Source: Nymphaea colorata (Eukaryota; Streptophyta; Magnoliopsida; Nymphaeales; Nymphaeaceae). Taken from it: DNA of 64,000 bases. The stretch lies in NCBI RefSeq assembly GCF_008831285.2, contig NC_045145.1, forward strand, positions 21,406,040-21,470,039. The letters run 5' to 3'. The position numbers and the translations under genes were made by a program. The notes below the pieces were generated by a model that made no database searches, was not told the DNA's origin, and saw only the letters and a program-made list of their open reading frames with translations. Below, one piece after another: positions 12,499 through 23,941 of the stretch (positions are counted from its first letter, which is position 1; every line of letters begins with the position of its first letter).

Positions 12499-14073
12499 AT
12501 GGCTTCGTTTTACCTCTTGGCTTCCATTCTTCTTCTTATTATGCTAGAGCTATCGGGAACTGGAGCTCAACCGCCAGCCACTCCTCCTTTTAGTGACGAA
12601 TATAGCATCACATGGGGACAAGACCATGTTAAATTCTTCGATGATAGACAGGTTCAACTCAGTTTGGATAATTCATCCGGTAATCTCTCTTTCTCTCTCT
12701 TTTTCTCTTCATAAATGCAGTTTAATTACCTCAATTTAATAGATGGATCATTAATTTGTTGCAGGCTCAGGGTTTGCGTCTAGAAGCTATTATGGTTCTG
12801 GCTTCTTTGATATGGATATCAAACTTTCGAACAATTCAGCAGGAGTGGTTACGGCTTATTATGTAAGTTCATTATTAGAATGGCAGAGACAAATTCATTA
12901 AGCTTCGTCTAGTGTCTAGTCTGCCCATCAAAAACCATTTCAAGGCATGTTCGACAGTAATCAAGCGCAGTATCTAATTTTTCCCCTCATTTTTGGGTGG
13001 AGATCATCTCTGCATCTTCTCATAGTCAAACCAGTCAGTCATTATTTTTTTCTTTTACATACAAAGTTAAGTTGGTATTTGAAAGTATTCGATCATAGTT
13101 CTTTAATGCATTCAACATACTTCAGTCGATCAAGGGACAGATCATAGTTGGTGCTTTTATTTAGCAATATGAAATGCTATGAAACCATTCATTTCATAGT
13201 TTAATTGTTGACAGAGAAACCAACATGGATCGATGTCATTCTCGAAGTAGTCAATCTATAACTATTTTTCTTCTTCACTCTATTTGTTAACATATGCTTT
13301 TGTGATAATAAATTATTTAGCTTCTTCTAACTACTTGTTTCCATGATCATGCAGCTGACTTCCCACACAACTGCACACGACGAGTTGGATTTCGAGCTCT
13401 TAGGCAATGACGAAGGAACGTCGATCATCGTACAGACGAACGTCTTCGTCAATGGCGTCGGGGGAAGGGAGCAGAAGATGAGCCTGTGGTTCGATCCAAC
13501 GGAGGCTCTCCATAACTACACCATCCTGTGGAACTACAAACACATCGTGTAATCTCTCTCTCTCTCTCTCGTTATTAAATGGGGACTTCTTGTCCCCAAC
13601 TTTTGATATAGATTCCCTTTTTTTTCTCTCTCTCTCTCTCTCTTTCTTTAGCTCGCTCTCTCTTTCTCATATGCTAAGAATGGTGCAGGTTTTACGTAGA
13701 CGACACACCAATCAGGATCTTTAGCAACAAGTCACCCATCGGAGGGTCCTACCCAACACAGGCCATGCAGGTCACGGCGTCCATTTGGGACGGCAGCTCG
13801 TGGGCGACGGACGGGGGCCGGAAGAAGGTGGACTGGAGACTTGCGCCTTTTAAGGCCACCTTCCAGGGCTTCTCCATCGATGGCTGCCAATCATGGGGCT
13901 GGAGCTCCAGCAACTGCTACAGTGACACTGACTGGTGGAGCCAGGAAAGCTTCATCGATCTCCCTGCCGATCAGTTGGCCAAGTACAAGCAAGCCAGGAA
14001 GAAGCATCTTGTGTACAATTACTGTGATGATCGGGAAAGATACCCTGTTCTTCCTCCTGAATGTCCAGAGTGA
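12499..14073 (+). CDS. Xyloglucan endotransglucosylase/hydrolase (XTH), second copy
   Basis: Exons 12499-12679, 12765-12862, 13355-13548 and 13689-14073 encode 285 residues. Residues 1-23 form a signal peptide. HDELDFELLGN holds the nucleophile Glu103 and acid/base Glu107. One position in the motif (FEF to FEL) differs from the usual HDEIDFEFLGN. Exon 3 is 194 bases in both copies and all intron phases are the same, so the two genes are tandem duplicates, although the proteins have diverged clearly. As in the first copy, the sequon after the active site is missing (NDE). The C-terminal XET_C region ends with YNYC and PPEC. The predicted role is xyloglucan remodelling in the apoplast. Intron 3 contains CT runs and a TTGTCCCCAA word shared with repeats downstream at 14946-15090. 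Confidence 0.93.
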
Positions 14074-15968
14074 TCCCGTCTTAGATATTTCTTTTTTTCT
14101 TCCTCTTCTTTTTTGTGCCTTTTGTTCTCGCAAGAGGATTTAGTCCCAAGAATGAATATTAATGGCAATTCATCTTCTCCTGTGTTTTAAAATCTGAGTG
14201 AAGAAGAAAAACTTAGAAAAGCATATACAGGATTGATATCTCGAGCAATATAACGTGGTTGCCTTTAACTCCCCAGCCTTGTTTGACCACTTTTTTAAAT
14301 AAATAATTAAAATTGATAAGTTTCATAAACAGCTATCCAATTATTAAAAAATCATAAAAAAAGAAAAGCAACAACACTTAAAATTTTCCTTGAGACTTTG
14401 AATATTTTATTGCGACTGACAAGTTCAAATTTTATCTGTCGAGAGGAATCCATTCTTTTCCCATTTATAACCTTGGAAAGTTCGCATATTTTGCACCATA
14501 CCATTTCCATGAATTCATTTCTTGCTTCCCTTTTAAAGGGTGTTTACGTAAGGGTCTAGGCGGAAGATTATTTTTAGGTAATAAATTTTGCGTCGAAACA
14601 CTAATTTGAAGCATACAGTTAAAGTTAAAGATAGATAATCATTTTATCAACAGCAACAAGGCATATATGAATTTTCTCAATAAATTGAGAGTCACCCTCG
14701 GCACTTTCCCAGCGAAAAAAACAAGGCGCATATGAATTTGGCAGTAGGTGGTCCATAATAAGGTTGACGAAAAGCCTACTAAAATGAATTTTCTTTTCCT
14801 TTATACTGTCCTTCTTCTGTAGTATTGTATATTTATTATTTACAGAGTCTAGTAATGAAATATGACTTTCACTTTAATTAAACCTCTTTCTCTTCTTCCT
14901 GTTTCTGTTTTTGTGGTTTGTTTTTTGCGGATTGTTTTTGTACTTAGGGAATCTCTTGTCCCCAAATTTTGTTATATATTTCTATTTTATCGGCTCTCTC
15001 TCTCTCTCTCTTTTGTATCTAGGAGACTTCTTGTCCCTAAATTTTGTTATATATTTCCCATTTTATCGGTCTCTCTCTCTCTCTCTCTCCATAGCCAACT
15101 TCTATCTTCACTACAAAGGGGACCAAACCGGGCAATACAAGACACGGTCGCGAGCAAGGCCCTACTATTGAAGAAGGAAGAAAAAGACAAGGAAAAAAAG
15201 GGATTTGATGCTTTTGGGCGAGGCTGGAGAATATGTGCCAAGACAAGGAAAAGAAGGGATTTCAATCCATAGAGAGAGTTGTTACCCAATTCGAGAAGCA
15301 GGTGCTTGAATGGCTCGAAAGTAACTGGAAGAAGCTGTGCTCTCTGAATCGCCCACCTTCTCAAAATGGTGGAACATGTTACCAGAGAGCCACAGGGAAA
15401 AGGAGGAACCCGAGATCTCTCGTATTCGAATTCTCATGAACAAAGCCAGTTCATCTCCCGTGAACTAGACCATAAGTTCCGGCGAAATCATGAATCCTGC
15501 CGTGATGCCAAATGGGGAAGATTGTTTTCTGGTAACAACCGCGATCTTGTCACCATGCAGGTCGCGCTAAATAAATCATGGAAGTGAATGTTTTATACAT
15601 CAAGAGGACAAAAACCAGTGAAACTTAGACTGGTAATTACAAGGAAGAAAATATAACAGCCGCATCGTATCAAGGGTTTGTTTAAAAGATAGAAAATCTA
15701 TATCTAGCAGCTGAAATGTTAGGCTAGAATCAAGGGTAGTCCACGCTGCTCTCCAAAAGTTTACTAAACCAATTAAGTCAGACTTTGCCGCTAACAATCA
15801 ACTGAATATTCATCTAGTTGATAGCAACAAAATTTTGAATAACTTCTTCTAAGACGATGGATTCTGCACGGATTTTTCTTGTACCTAACCCAAAAAAAAG
15901 GGAGGGTTGACCTTACCCAACTTAATATCAAAAACCACCAACTTGCTTTGGGGTTTAGAGCCCGTCAC
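14074..15968. other. Intergenic DNA after the XTH pair
   Basis: No gene is supported. An open frame near 15233-15439 is lysine-rich and matches no family I know. Part of it repeats a nearby word (ACAAGGAAAA near 15188 and 15242), which suggests local duplication and not coding sequence. A two-copy CT-rich repeat is listed separately. Confidence 0.55.
14946..15090 (+). repeat. Two-copy CT-rich repeat, third copy in XTH intron
   Basis: Two units of about 70 bases (14946-15011 and 15021-15090) share the words TTGTCCCTAAATTTTG, TTATATATTT and TTTTATCGG, followed by a CT run. A related unit with CTTCTTGTCCCCAACTTTTG followed by a CT run lies at 13583-13660 in intron 3 of the second XTH gene. No coding capacity. 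Confidence 0.7.
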
Positions 15969-16415
15969 TAGGATGTCAACGAATCAGATTCGGATCGGAT
16001 ACATCTTCAATCATATCTGCTTTTTCGGATATTCATATATTCGGATTCGGATTCAGATTCGAATTCGAATAAATCAAAGTCATATCCGAATCCAAAATCC
16101 GATTTTACAATTTGAATCCGATCCGAATCTGATTTTTATATTTATATCCGAATCCGAATCCGAATTTTGAACCGGATTTTGCCATTTTCTAAGTATTAGA
16201 TAGAGGATATTTATCTAAAAATGAATCCCATCTGAATCCGTATCCGAATCCGATCCAATATTTATGTATATCCGAATCCGAATCCTATCGGATGTCATTT
16301 ATTAAATCCGAATTCGATCCGATTTCTTAATCAGATATTAAATTTTTATCCATATTCGTTTTTCGGATCGGATCGATCGGATATCCGATTCAAGTCGGAT
16401 ATATTGACATCCCCA
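15969..16415. mobile_element. hAT-like element built of degenerate TCCGAA repeats
   Basis: The element is 447 bases. It is bounded by the identical 8-base direct repeats CCCGTCAC at 15961-15968 and 16416-16423, the target-site duplication length of hAT transposons. Its ends are inverted: TAGGATGTCAA on the left and TGGGGATGTCAA (minus strand) on the right. The interior is almost wholly made of variants of TCCGAA / TTCGGA in both orientations. There is no open frame for a transposase, so it is non-autonomous. More diverged relatives occur at about 18170-18600, 42440-42840 and 51830-51950. Confidence 0.75.
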
Positions 16416-16423
16416 CCCGTCAC

Positions 16424-18169
16424 CAACTGTAGGCAAACGTCTCTGTCAAAAATATCAGGCCAATCATGATTTTAACCAACTGTATTTTTATATTAACAAG
16501 GAGAGCTGATTTCCCTTTTGCCCTCACAAAATTTGGCAACCAGTATGGTTTAGCGTTGCAACGATGTGAGTTAGAAACTTAGAAAGGAGAGTGAGTTGCG
16601 AGCACCAGAGGTGCATAAACCAGATGTGCACCAAAAAATAAAGGGGTTGAGATATTTTGGTAAAATTTCAAAAATTAATGTTTTTTTTATTTTTTAATTC
16701 TTTATTATATTTTTATCTTTACAAAGGGCTTGTCTTTTTAATGACTAAAAATATTTGGATCATTACATGCACATAACCAGCTTTCATTGGTGAGAGCAAA
16801 AAAACCTACAAAGACTAATCTAAATACCAAAAAGGGTGACTACGAGGAGATGAGCGAGAAAGGGTTATGGACATGACATGAATTTTTTTTAGGGTGAGTG
16901 ATTCATTCCACCATCCTAAGAGAGGCCACCGGCCCCCCCTCGTCACCCTTTCCTGTGAGTTTCGAGCTTGCTTCGGGCCCTTTTACGGGCCAGGGACTGA
17001 AGCACGTTTGGAGCGGGCATGTGATGCCCAAAGACTCGACCCAGGTTCTTAGCGAACAGAGCACAGAGCACTTTCCCCGCACCAGTGCACTACAACCCCT
17101 TGGGGTCCTACCTTTCTCTTTTATTGCACTAGAAATGTAGACAGCATAATAAAGCAAAAGAGATGGATGACTGAAAGGGGATGAATAGGGCTGGAATAAA
17201 ATGGGAATAAAGTAAATGGGAACGCTTAAAGTCGAAAGTGAGGTTTCCCCAAGAAACTTGAAGGAGAAGTTTTGACATTCGATATGCCTCCCAAATTCTT
17301 CCTTGGTTTTCATGTATTGTGAGCACATGTTCAATAATCTTATAAGACTAAAAAATACATGCAAGTACGGCATGTATAAATTCAATTCTATAAAGTTTAA
17401 TTGTTTTAACTTTATTGACTGGCTTACACAAACCAATCTAGACATCAGAATTCCAAGGTCCTTTTTTAATTATATTTATCATTGTACGCTTCCTACTTTT
17501 CCACAAATATGTGGATATTGAGAACGCTTAGTTTGTCCGGGAGTAGTGAGTTGGGCATTTAGCATTGAATTAGACCACAAATAGACCTAAAAGACACGGT
17601 TATCCGGACTGCGGACCTACCATACTTTTCTTTTTTTATTTTTAGTTCCGCATAAGGTTTGCCTTGTGCCTTTTCCTTTCTTCCATTCCTATTAATTTAA
17701 TTTTTATGCCCATTTGATACCTTGGAATTTCACTGTAGATGGGGAAAGAAGAAGATTCAAATTTTTAGAATGCATTCTACTCGAAAGCACAAATTTTCTA
17801 CCCATTGGCACTTTAATATATATATATATATATATATGGGGTTTAAGTGTGACTTATGCTTTAGGGAGCCCATTAGAAAACCTTACATTTTTTCCAGTGA
17901 TTGGATATTCCAGTGATTGGATATTCGTGAAGGAAGATCCAATTATACGGGTCAACTCGGCCCGAGTCATTGCCTCAAAGTTAATTGAAAATTTGTTAAC
18001 TATATGTTTAATGTCTCATAAACGAAAAAAAAAATTCTTTTCATTGACTTGAAAAATGAATGGCATAGGTCGGCTACTCTTGGAGAATTATTTGTCCTTA
18101 TCATTTAGCACCTATCGCTATTTTGTTCCCATCTTGTAAAGAATCTTTGGAGTGAACTTTTAATATATC
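16424..18169. other. Intergenic DNA with assorted repeats
   Basis: No gene is supported. About 16560-16810 contains, in inverted orientation, words found at 43776-43850 (for example AACTCACTCTCCTTTCTAA and CTTTGTAGG), so it is a dispersed repeat. A TA microsatellite covers 17815-17837. The word CAGTGATTGGATATT is directly repeated at about 17896-17926. A candidate SINE is listed separately. Confidence 0.5.
16872..17145 (-). mobile_element. Candidate SINE-like retroposon
   Basis: Read on the minus strand, a GC-richer stretch contains GGGTCGAGTC, which resembles a tRNA-type B box. It ends in ATCACTCACCCT followed by a run of eight A residues near 16872. That arrangement is what a tRNA-derived SINE would show. 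I see no target duplication and no clear A box, so the call is weak. Confidence 0.3.
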
Positions 18170-18600
18170 ATATAAAGAAATCAAGCCCAAGGCAGTTCAA
18201 TTTTTGCTGAACCTCATCCCTAACACGGTTGCATTATCATCAGGTACTATGCCAGATCCAACACTGAACTGGTTCAAGTAACGAATCTGGATCTGCTCCA
18301 ATAACGTCTCTAGCTATCCCACTTTTTCCAATCTGATTCCGACTTTTATTTTTCACATTTGAATCCGAACACCAGCTTTTAAATACAGAACCAAATCGAA
18401 ACCCATGCACTATGATACGTTAAGGACTGACTTCAAAAATATGTATGGACATTGAATATAAGATGCTTATTTGTAGTTGGGATTGAATTATATCGCACAG
18501 TTTTTTCATACTGACCCGAATCCAAATGTAATTAGATGTCATTTCTTAAATCTCAATTTGATTTGATTTCCTAATTTGATCTTCTTAACCATAAAATAAT
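18170..18600. repeat. Diverged relative of the TCCGAA element
   Basis: Shares with 42600-42840 the ordered words GTTAAGGACTGACTTCAAA, ATTGAATATAAGATGCTTATT and ATTAGATGTCATTTCTTAA. The last also matches the right part of the element at 15969-16415. Non-coding dispersed repeat with unclear ends. Confidence 0.5.
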
Positions 18601-18647
18601 GGAATCATATGTTAAGAAAGGAACTCCATCGCCAACAGCATAGCCTT

Positions 18648-18845
18648 TGTTAGGAACTCAGCTCTCTCACACTCTCTTAACACACCAAGAGAATAAAAAT
18701 CAAAGAAAGAGAAAGAGAAAAAAAACACACAGATTTAAGTAGTTCAGAGACAAAGTTCGCCTACGTGACTATTGGGGTTTTTCATTTGTCGGTGCTTTGT
18801 CAGGTTGTCCTGGAAAGCACTAATTTTGGGATTGGATAGAAGTAC
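18648..18845 (-). mobile_element. LTR fragment, copia-like, minus orientation
   Basis: Begins TGTTAGGAACTCAG, which is the inverse of an LTR end in CA. It contains GATTTAAGTAGTTCAGAGA and CGCCTACGTGAC, the layout seen near the R/U5 region of many plant copia LTRs. No internal retrotransposon domains follow, and the right limit is unclear. Confidence 0.4.
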
Positions 18846-19584
18846 AATGCATGTTTTTATATCCACTTGAGCAATCTACTTTTTTTTTTTATAATTTTAT
18901 GAGACTTATTATATATATTTTCTTTTTCGAGCTTAAATGAGTTTAACTGAGTGGAGCCCAGTTAACTGAGTGGAGCTTAAAATTGCAGAAAAAATTTCAT
19001 TCAAGTGCTCACCTTCTGCCCTTAACATAAAATGTTGAAAAAAAAATCACATCTTAATATTGTGAAGATTTTCACTAGCGTGACATTTGTTTGTATATAT
19101 TTCCATTTTTGCGGGTTGAATCCATTTTTTTGCTCGTATATATGTCCATTCTTGCTCAATAAAGGCCAAAGGCTGATCATCACCAGGTTTTTTTTGCTGG
19201 AACTTATTCTTTAGTGGCAGTGGTAGAGTCACATATAAAAGCAAGTGTGAGCAGTTGTCCACACCCACCTCACAAATATTTTTGTTTTAATACAAAGTCT
19301 TTCACATATAAAAAGCTTATGGATTTAGTGCGCCTCAACCCAAATTTCCTAGCTCTAGTTAGTCTAATCCAAATCTACGTCGGGCATTTGTTAGTCTTGG
19401 ATCTCCGCAGATCCGAGATATGGTATCCCACTTCCAAACAAACAATGGATCTAAAATCCGTAGATCGATACTGCTCTAAGAATCCACAGGTGCTGTCCAG
19501 TATTGGTGTATGGAACTTGATCCATACTGGACACTCATTTTGTACAAATGCGGGTTTGTCTTAATCCTTATGTTTTGAGGATGG
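18846..19584. other. Non-coding stretch between two LTR fragments
   Basis: AT-rich DNA with no supported gene. It contains a small inverted repeat, GTCCAGTATTGG against CCATACTGGAC at about 19495-19542. This could be what remains of the interior or flank of the elements whose LTR pieces border it. Confidence 0.4.
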
Positions 19585-19764
19585 CCGCCACTTGTTAGTG
19601 TCTGTGTGTGTGTTCTTCTGAGAGAGAGAATACAAGAGATCTGTGCGACCGTGAACGTAGGAGATTATTGCTCTGAACCACGTAAATCGTTGTCTTCTTT
19701 CTTATTGCTTCTAACCCCCTCTTGAGAGTGTGAGAAGAGAGTTTATTGTGTGTTGTTTCCAACA
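19585..19764 (+). mobile_element. LTR fragment, copia-like, plus orientation
   Basis: Contains GTGAACGTAGGAG and GAACCACGTAAATCG, then ends TTTCCAACA. It is the mirror image of the fragment at 18648-18845. The CA end lies 236 bases before the start codon of the first SAG101-like gene, so that gene's promoter sits directly against the LTR end. No primer-binding site follows, as expected for a solo or truncated LTR. Confidence 0.45.
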
Positions 19765-19898
19765 CCCAGACCAGTGCATATTGCCAGCTTCACCCGAATT
19801 CTCAATATTCAAATGTTTGGTGATAGACCCGATCCCTCTGCCGAAGCAAGTCAATTGTCATGAGCATGGGCTGGCAGAAAAATATCGACGTGCTGTCA

Positions 19899-19905
19899 TA
19901 TATAA
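19899..19905 (+). promoter_or_regulatory. Possible TATA box of the first SAG101-like gene
   Basis: TATATAA lies 96 bases before the chosen start codon at 20001, downstream of the LTR fragment. Position alone supports it. Confidence 0.45.
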
Positions 19906-20000
19906 CAATGAATGTCCAGCTAGCAACAAGCAAGTCTTTAACATTTCCTGCCTCTTCCTGCAGTTGGATCGTCAACACCTCTCTCTCTTGAACGGTGGCA

Positions 20001-23000
20001 ATGGCTATAAGCGGCCCATCTTCTTCCCCTCAGTAAGCATCTCTCTCTCTCTGAATCTCTCCCTCTGAATACTAATAATTATCCATGGCGTCCAAAATAT
20101 CTGTGTGGTGCCTTGGATCGGATGCAGGTACAGCAACAGCAAGGCAAATATCGTGCCTTCTTCGGGGATCATCCAGAAAGCATGGGCCTGCATCTCAGGC
20201 ACTACCCAACAGCCTTCTTCTTCTTCAACGACCCAATTGCCCTTCCCCTGCTGGGAGTTCTCCAAGTCGACGATCGTGGTATTTAAGAACGCAACTACAC
20301 CGCCCGCACCAGTTATCGATGGCTCCAGCAGTAGTGCTCCTCTGGTTCCAGTGGAGAGATCAGGCCACTTTGGATTCCTCCTCACCGAAGACAACAGCAG
20401 TATCAGCCTCCACAACGCCGCTCTTTCCTGCTTCAATTCGCTTCTCCCCAACTTCAAGGAGCAATTCCTTCCTTACCTGCAAAAACGAGAGGTACTATGA
20501 GAAATCATGCATCAGAAAATTATTGTCAGTATCTTTTGCTTGCATCCCCATCACTTCATGTTCAATACCCTTCTGGAATTTTAAACCTCCATGTTCAAAA
20601 TCGTTAATTTTAAGCAAAATTTTCGTTAAGATATGTGAATTTGAGGTATAATAAGGATTTCAGGTTCACGGTTTTCAAATTTTTAATCTTGAATTTAAGT
20701 TGAGCCTCAGTTTATATCAGACCTTCCAATTTAAGATTCAAAGTAATCAAACGCCTGTTCTAAGTTAAAACAAAAAAAAAAGCCCTTGAAACTTGGCCCA
20801 TTTTATGATGCATGTAATTTCAAATAGCTTGGTGGTTCAATTATTTGTATGCTCATGCACATAAGAACATTACCCTTCACAATGGCTCCTTGGACTTACT
20901 TGTGTGGATTGTCTCCAAGGACATCAAAGCCGAAGAATGCGGTAAGATTAATCCCATTAGAAACGGCTGAAGCTTTGAAGGAGGTTTCCTTGCTGAGCAA
21001 GAGACTTGCATATGGAAGGCTTTTACAATGTTTTGGACTGGAAATTTTCATTTTCAGGCTTACCTTTTTCCAATAATGTTTAAAAGAAGATCACTTTCTG
21101 CCATTTTCTCAAACGCCGCACTTTTTATAAAAACTGTCGAATAAGGGTATGGACTGGTTTTCTTTTTGGAAACCTACGAAGCAAAAGACATAGCTAAAAT
21201 GGTAAAAATGGTCGTCTAATGATTGAGACGAAAAATATTAGAAAAGTTGAGGCTGATATTTGATACTTTTTAATTAATGAAACTTCATTTCTGGCCTTTA
21301 TTCGAAAGTTGTGATGAAAAGTATGGCCTACGATTATTAATAAAGAAGATACTCTCTTCCGAGAAGTTATGGGCAAACATTAAATTTGAAAATGAAAATG
21401 TTAAGAAATGATCTTCTTCACTTTTTTTTTTTACCGATTCAGCTGAATCAATGAACCGGCCGATTCATCCAATGGGCAGCCTCACCAATTACGTGACAAT
21501 TAGTTCTCTAGCTTGTAACAGTTACTGAGCTGACGTTCCATTTTCCTTCCACATTGTAGAAAAATCAGCCACCGCTCCGCCCGCTCATACTGGCGGGACA
21601 GTCGCTCTGGGGCTCCGTCGCTGCCTTGTTCACTCTGTGGCTTTTGAACAACCGGCACAAGTCTGCACCCAGGCCCTTGTGCATCACCTTTGGCTCCCCT
21701 TTCATAGGAGACGAAGGTCTTGCGAAAGCCATCTGCAAGTATGATCTGTGGAAGGTTGGATTCTGGCATGTCCTCTGCTTATACGGACACGACTTCCGGC
21801 GAATTTCCACCAGCATTGAACAACAATTCAGGCCATCCGGCACCTATTTTCTCTGCCCAGAATTAGCTGCTTTCGTATGCGTTAGTGACCCGGATTTGGT
21901 CGTCCAGTTGCTGCAACGTTGCTCAGAGGAATCAGCAGGAAGATCTCATGATCAGATAAATATTGAATATGGTGGGTTGTTAACACGACACAAAGAGAGG
22001 GCAATTAATGGAGAGCGAGATGAACCACGCAGCGGTGAGTCAAGGCCGGCAACCGGCGTGGTTCCACAGCTAGTAGCGATGGGAATCAAGGACGATCATC
22101 CGGTATGTATACTAGCTAATTTTTGGGTATTCGAAATTTCTGCTCGTGAAGTATTAATTTAAACCCCAAAAAGGTTCTATTTCCTTTTTAAGAGAAAAGA
22201 GAAATATAGTCGGAATGGCTGGTATTAGAAATTCTTTTTCTAGTAGAATCTATATCTTATCTGCAATATTGAGAGCTTGCCTTTTTTGCCTACCCATCTT
22301 CTGCAATCTTTTCCTTCGCCCTTCCTTCAAAACTACGGTTGGAATTCTTACTTAGCTGATTCTGTTGGCTCTGGCATCATGAACTGTTAGGCTTATGCTT
22401 CTATTGCTGAAGCCTTGAAAGTGGAGCACAGTGTGCCGCAAAATGCTCCTTCCTCTCGGGCTCTCTACAAAGTTAAGAAGAACATGGCCCAGTTGGAATG
22501 GTACAAGAAAGCCTGCGAAAAGGAAGGCGATAACTATTATGACGCTTACAAGAGGCGAAGCCAAGAACAGGACATAGATGCTCAGATCCCCATGAGCAAA
22601 CTCATGAGCTACTGGGAGAAGGAGGTGATGAGAGCCGAAAAAAAGCCGCACACACCGGATTTCCCCCTCCGGGACAAGTATCTGTTCGCCGGAACGAACT
22701 ACAGGCGACTGGTCGAGCCACTAGCCATTGCCAAATATTATAGGAAAGGCGATGAGACGAGTTCTTACATGACCGCTGGTCAAAGGGATCACCATTTTGA
22801 GAAGCTTGAACAATGGGCAGGGATACATTCAGCGAGGGGAAGGAGGGACGAAGCTGCGAGCCTAACCGAAGACTCGTGCTTCTGGGCTCGTGTGGAGGAG
22901 GCCAGACGGAGCATGAACAAAGAGGCTGAAGGAGCCATGGATGAATTACAGGAATTTGAGAATCAAGTGATGAACCTGATTGGCAGGCTTGCGCTATCGC

Positions 23001-23155
23001 CGGAGGTATTCCTAGAGAAGAGCACATTCATGAAATGGTGGGAAGAGTATGATCAGAAGCGCCTTACTCCCAATTCACCTTTCACTGAGTTTATGAGGGA
23101 AGAGAGGAACCGTCATTTGTTCTACTCACCAGAAGCAGTTAATAGGTACAGGTAG
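20001..23155 (+). CDS. SAG101-like: SAG101-like EDS1-family protein, first copy (4 exons)
   Basis: Exons 20001-20032, 20128-20491, 21560-22102 and 22391-23155 join in frame to 567 residues (Arabidopsis SAG101 is about 540). Residues 1-313 form the lipase-like domain, with FTLWLL and LCITFGSPFIGD typical of the family. Residues 314-567 form the EP domain, with MAQLEWYKK, YYDAYKRRS, NYRRLVEPLAIAKYY, DSCFWARVEEA and FMKWWEEY, all diagnostic of SAG101. SAG101 binds EDS1 and, with helper NLRs of the NRG1 type, carries signals from TIR-domain receptors. The protein is a signalling partner and is not expected to be an esterase. The nucleophile elbow reads GQSLWG, so Ser147 is kept but the following Gly is replaced by Trp149. 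The gene converges on the TNL at 24499-29018. The start is set by the short first exon, which needs transcript proof. Confidence 0.88.
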
Positions 23156-23941
23156 ACCTTCTCCCTAACGATGATGAACCATCTCTCTCTCTCTCTCAGT
23201 CTCTCTCTTAAGTCTCGCCATATATCTCCCCATTTTCGCCTCTCTCTCTCGGTTAAGGATCCGTCTTTTCTTCTATCCTCATTCACTGTCTCAAACTTTG
23301 CTTTGCATTCACGGAAGAGGGCTGACTAGACAAGCTTCAAAAGAGCCTAAACTTACTGGGGAATCAAGGTGATCAGCAGATTGTGTTTCCCCTCTACCCT
23401 GCGCTTTAATCAAATCGTGTATGATGATTAGTCTTTCATTTTCAGAATTTTATTGATTTGAACTCTGTTTTTGTACTGGTTTGGTGAGGGCTTTATTGAC
23501 TGTTTATTAAATAGATGGGATTTTGGGTTCTAAGAGTGTTCAATGGACGCATTGTTTGTCATCAATTATTGACTTTATGTCTTGCTCTTGCCCTCTCTCA
23601 CTGTACTGTGCTGCCGGAGGACGCCTCTATGCCATGTCCCCTCTTTGGTTTCCCCTTCCCCTTTCGTGTTTACTTTTTGCCCCCAGTGATATTGCCGGAA
23701 TCCTTTGCCCTTATTGATATTCAAAGGGTAGGATTTGAACTGCAGATGATAAATTGTTTCATGCGTGAAGAGCCCCTCTTGGCAAAGGAATGAAAGCGGT
23801 GTAAGAACCCCACTCTTGGCTAGCTGCCATTTTAATTTAACAATTTCTAGAGCGATTCTCTGAAAATGAGGATTGATTTCTTGCTTAAGAACACACAAGA
23901 GAACAATATGTATAATAGCCGATATTAATACATGCACATAC
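23156..23941. other. 3' flank shared with the other SAG101-TNL units
   Basis: Follows the SAG101-like stop codon. It has CT runs and then sequence that recurs at 31190-32850 and 57180-58810: GAGGACGCCTCT near 23618, CAAAGGGTAGGATTTGAA near 23724, and ACACACAAGAGAACAATA near 23890. Frames within it are short and inconsistent between copies, so I treat it as non-coding. It marks the junction of the repeated unit. Confidence 0.65.

Noticed and set aside
14862-15272. 136-residue + frame after the XTH genes
   Set aside because: It is mostly translated CT repeats (Leu-Ser runs) and is repetitive at the DNA level.
15969-16415. TCCGAA repeats as a possible telomere-like or satellite array
   Set aside because: The motif is not the plant telomere repeat. 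The block is short and bounded by inverted ends and a target duplication, so it is a transposon.
16903-17445. 180-residue open frame on the minus strand
   Set aside because: It crosses the SINE-like repeat and AT-rich DNA. Composition is not protein-like and no motif was recognised.
20085-20651. 188-residue + frame overlapping SAG101-like exon 2 in another frame
   Set aside because: The alternative frame lacks family motifs. The chosen frame continues into the lipase-like domain with correct phases.
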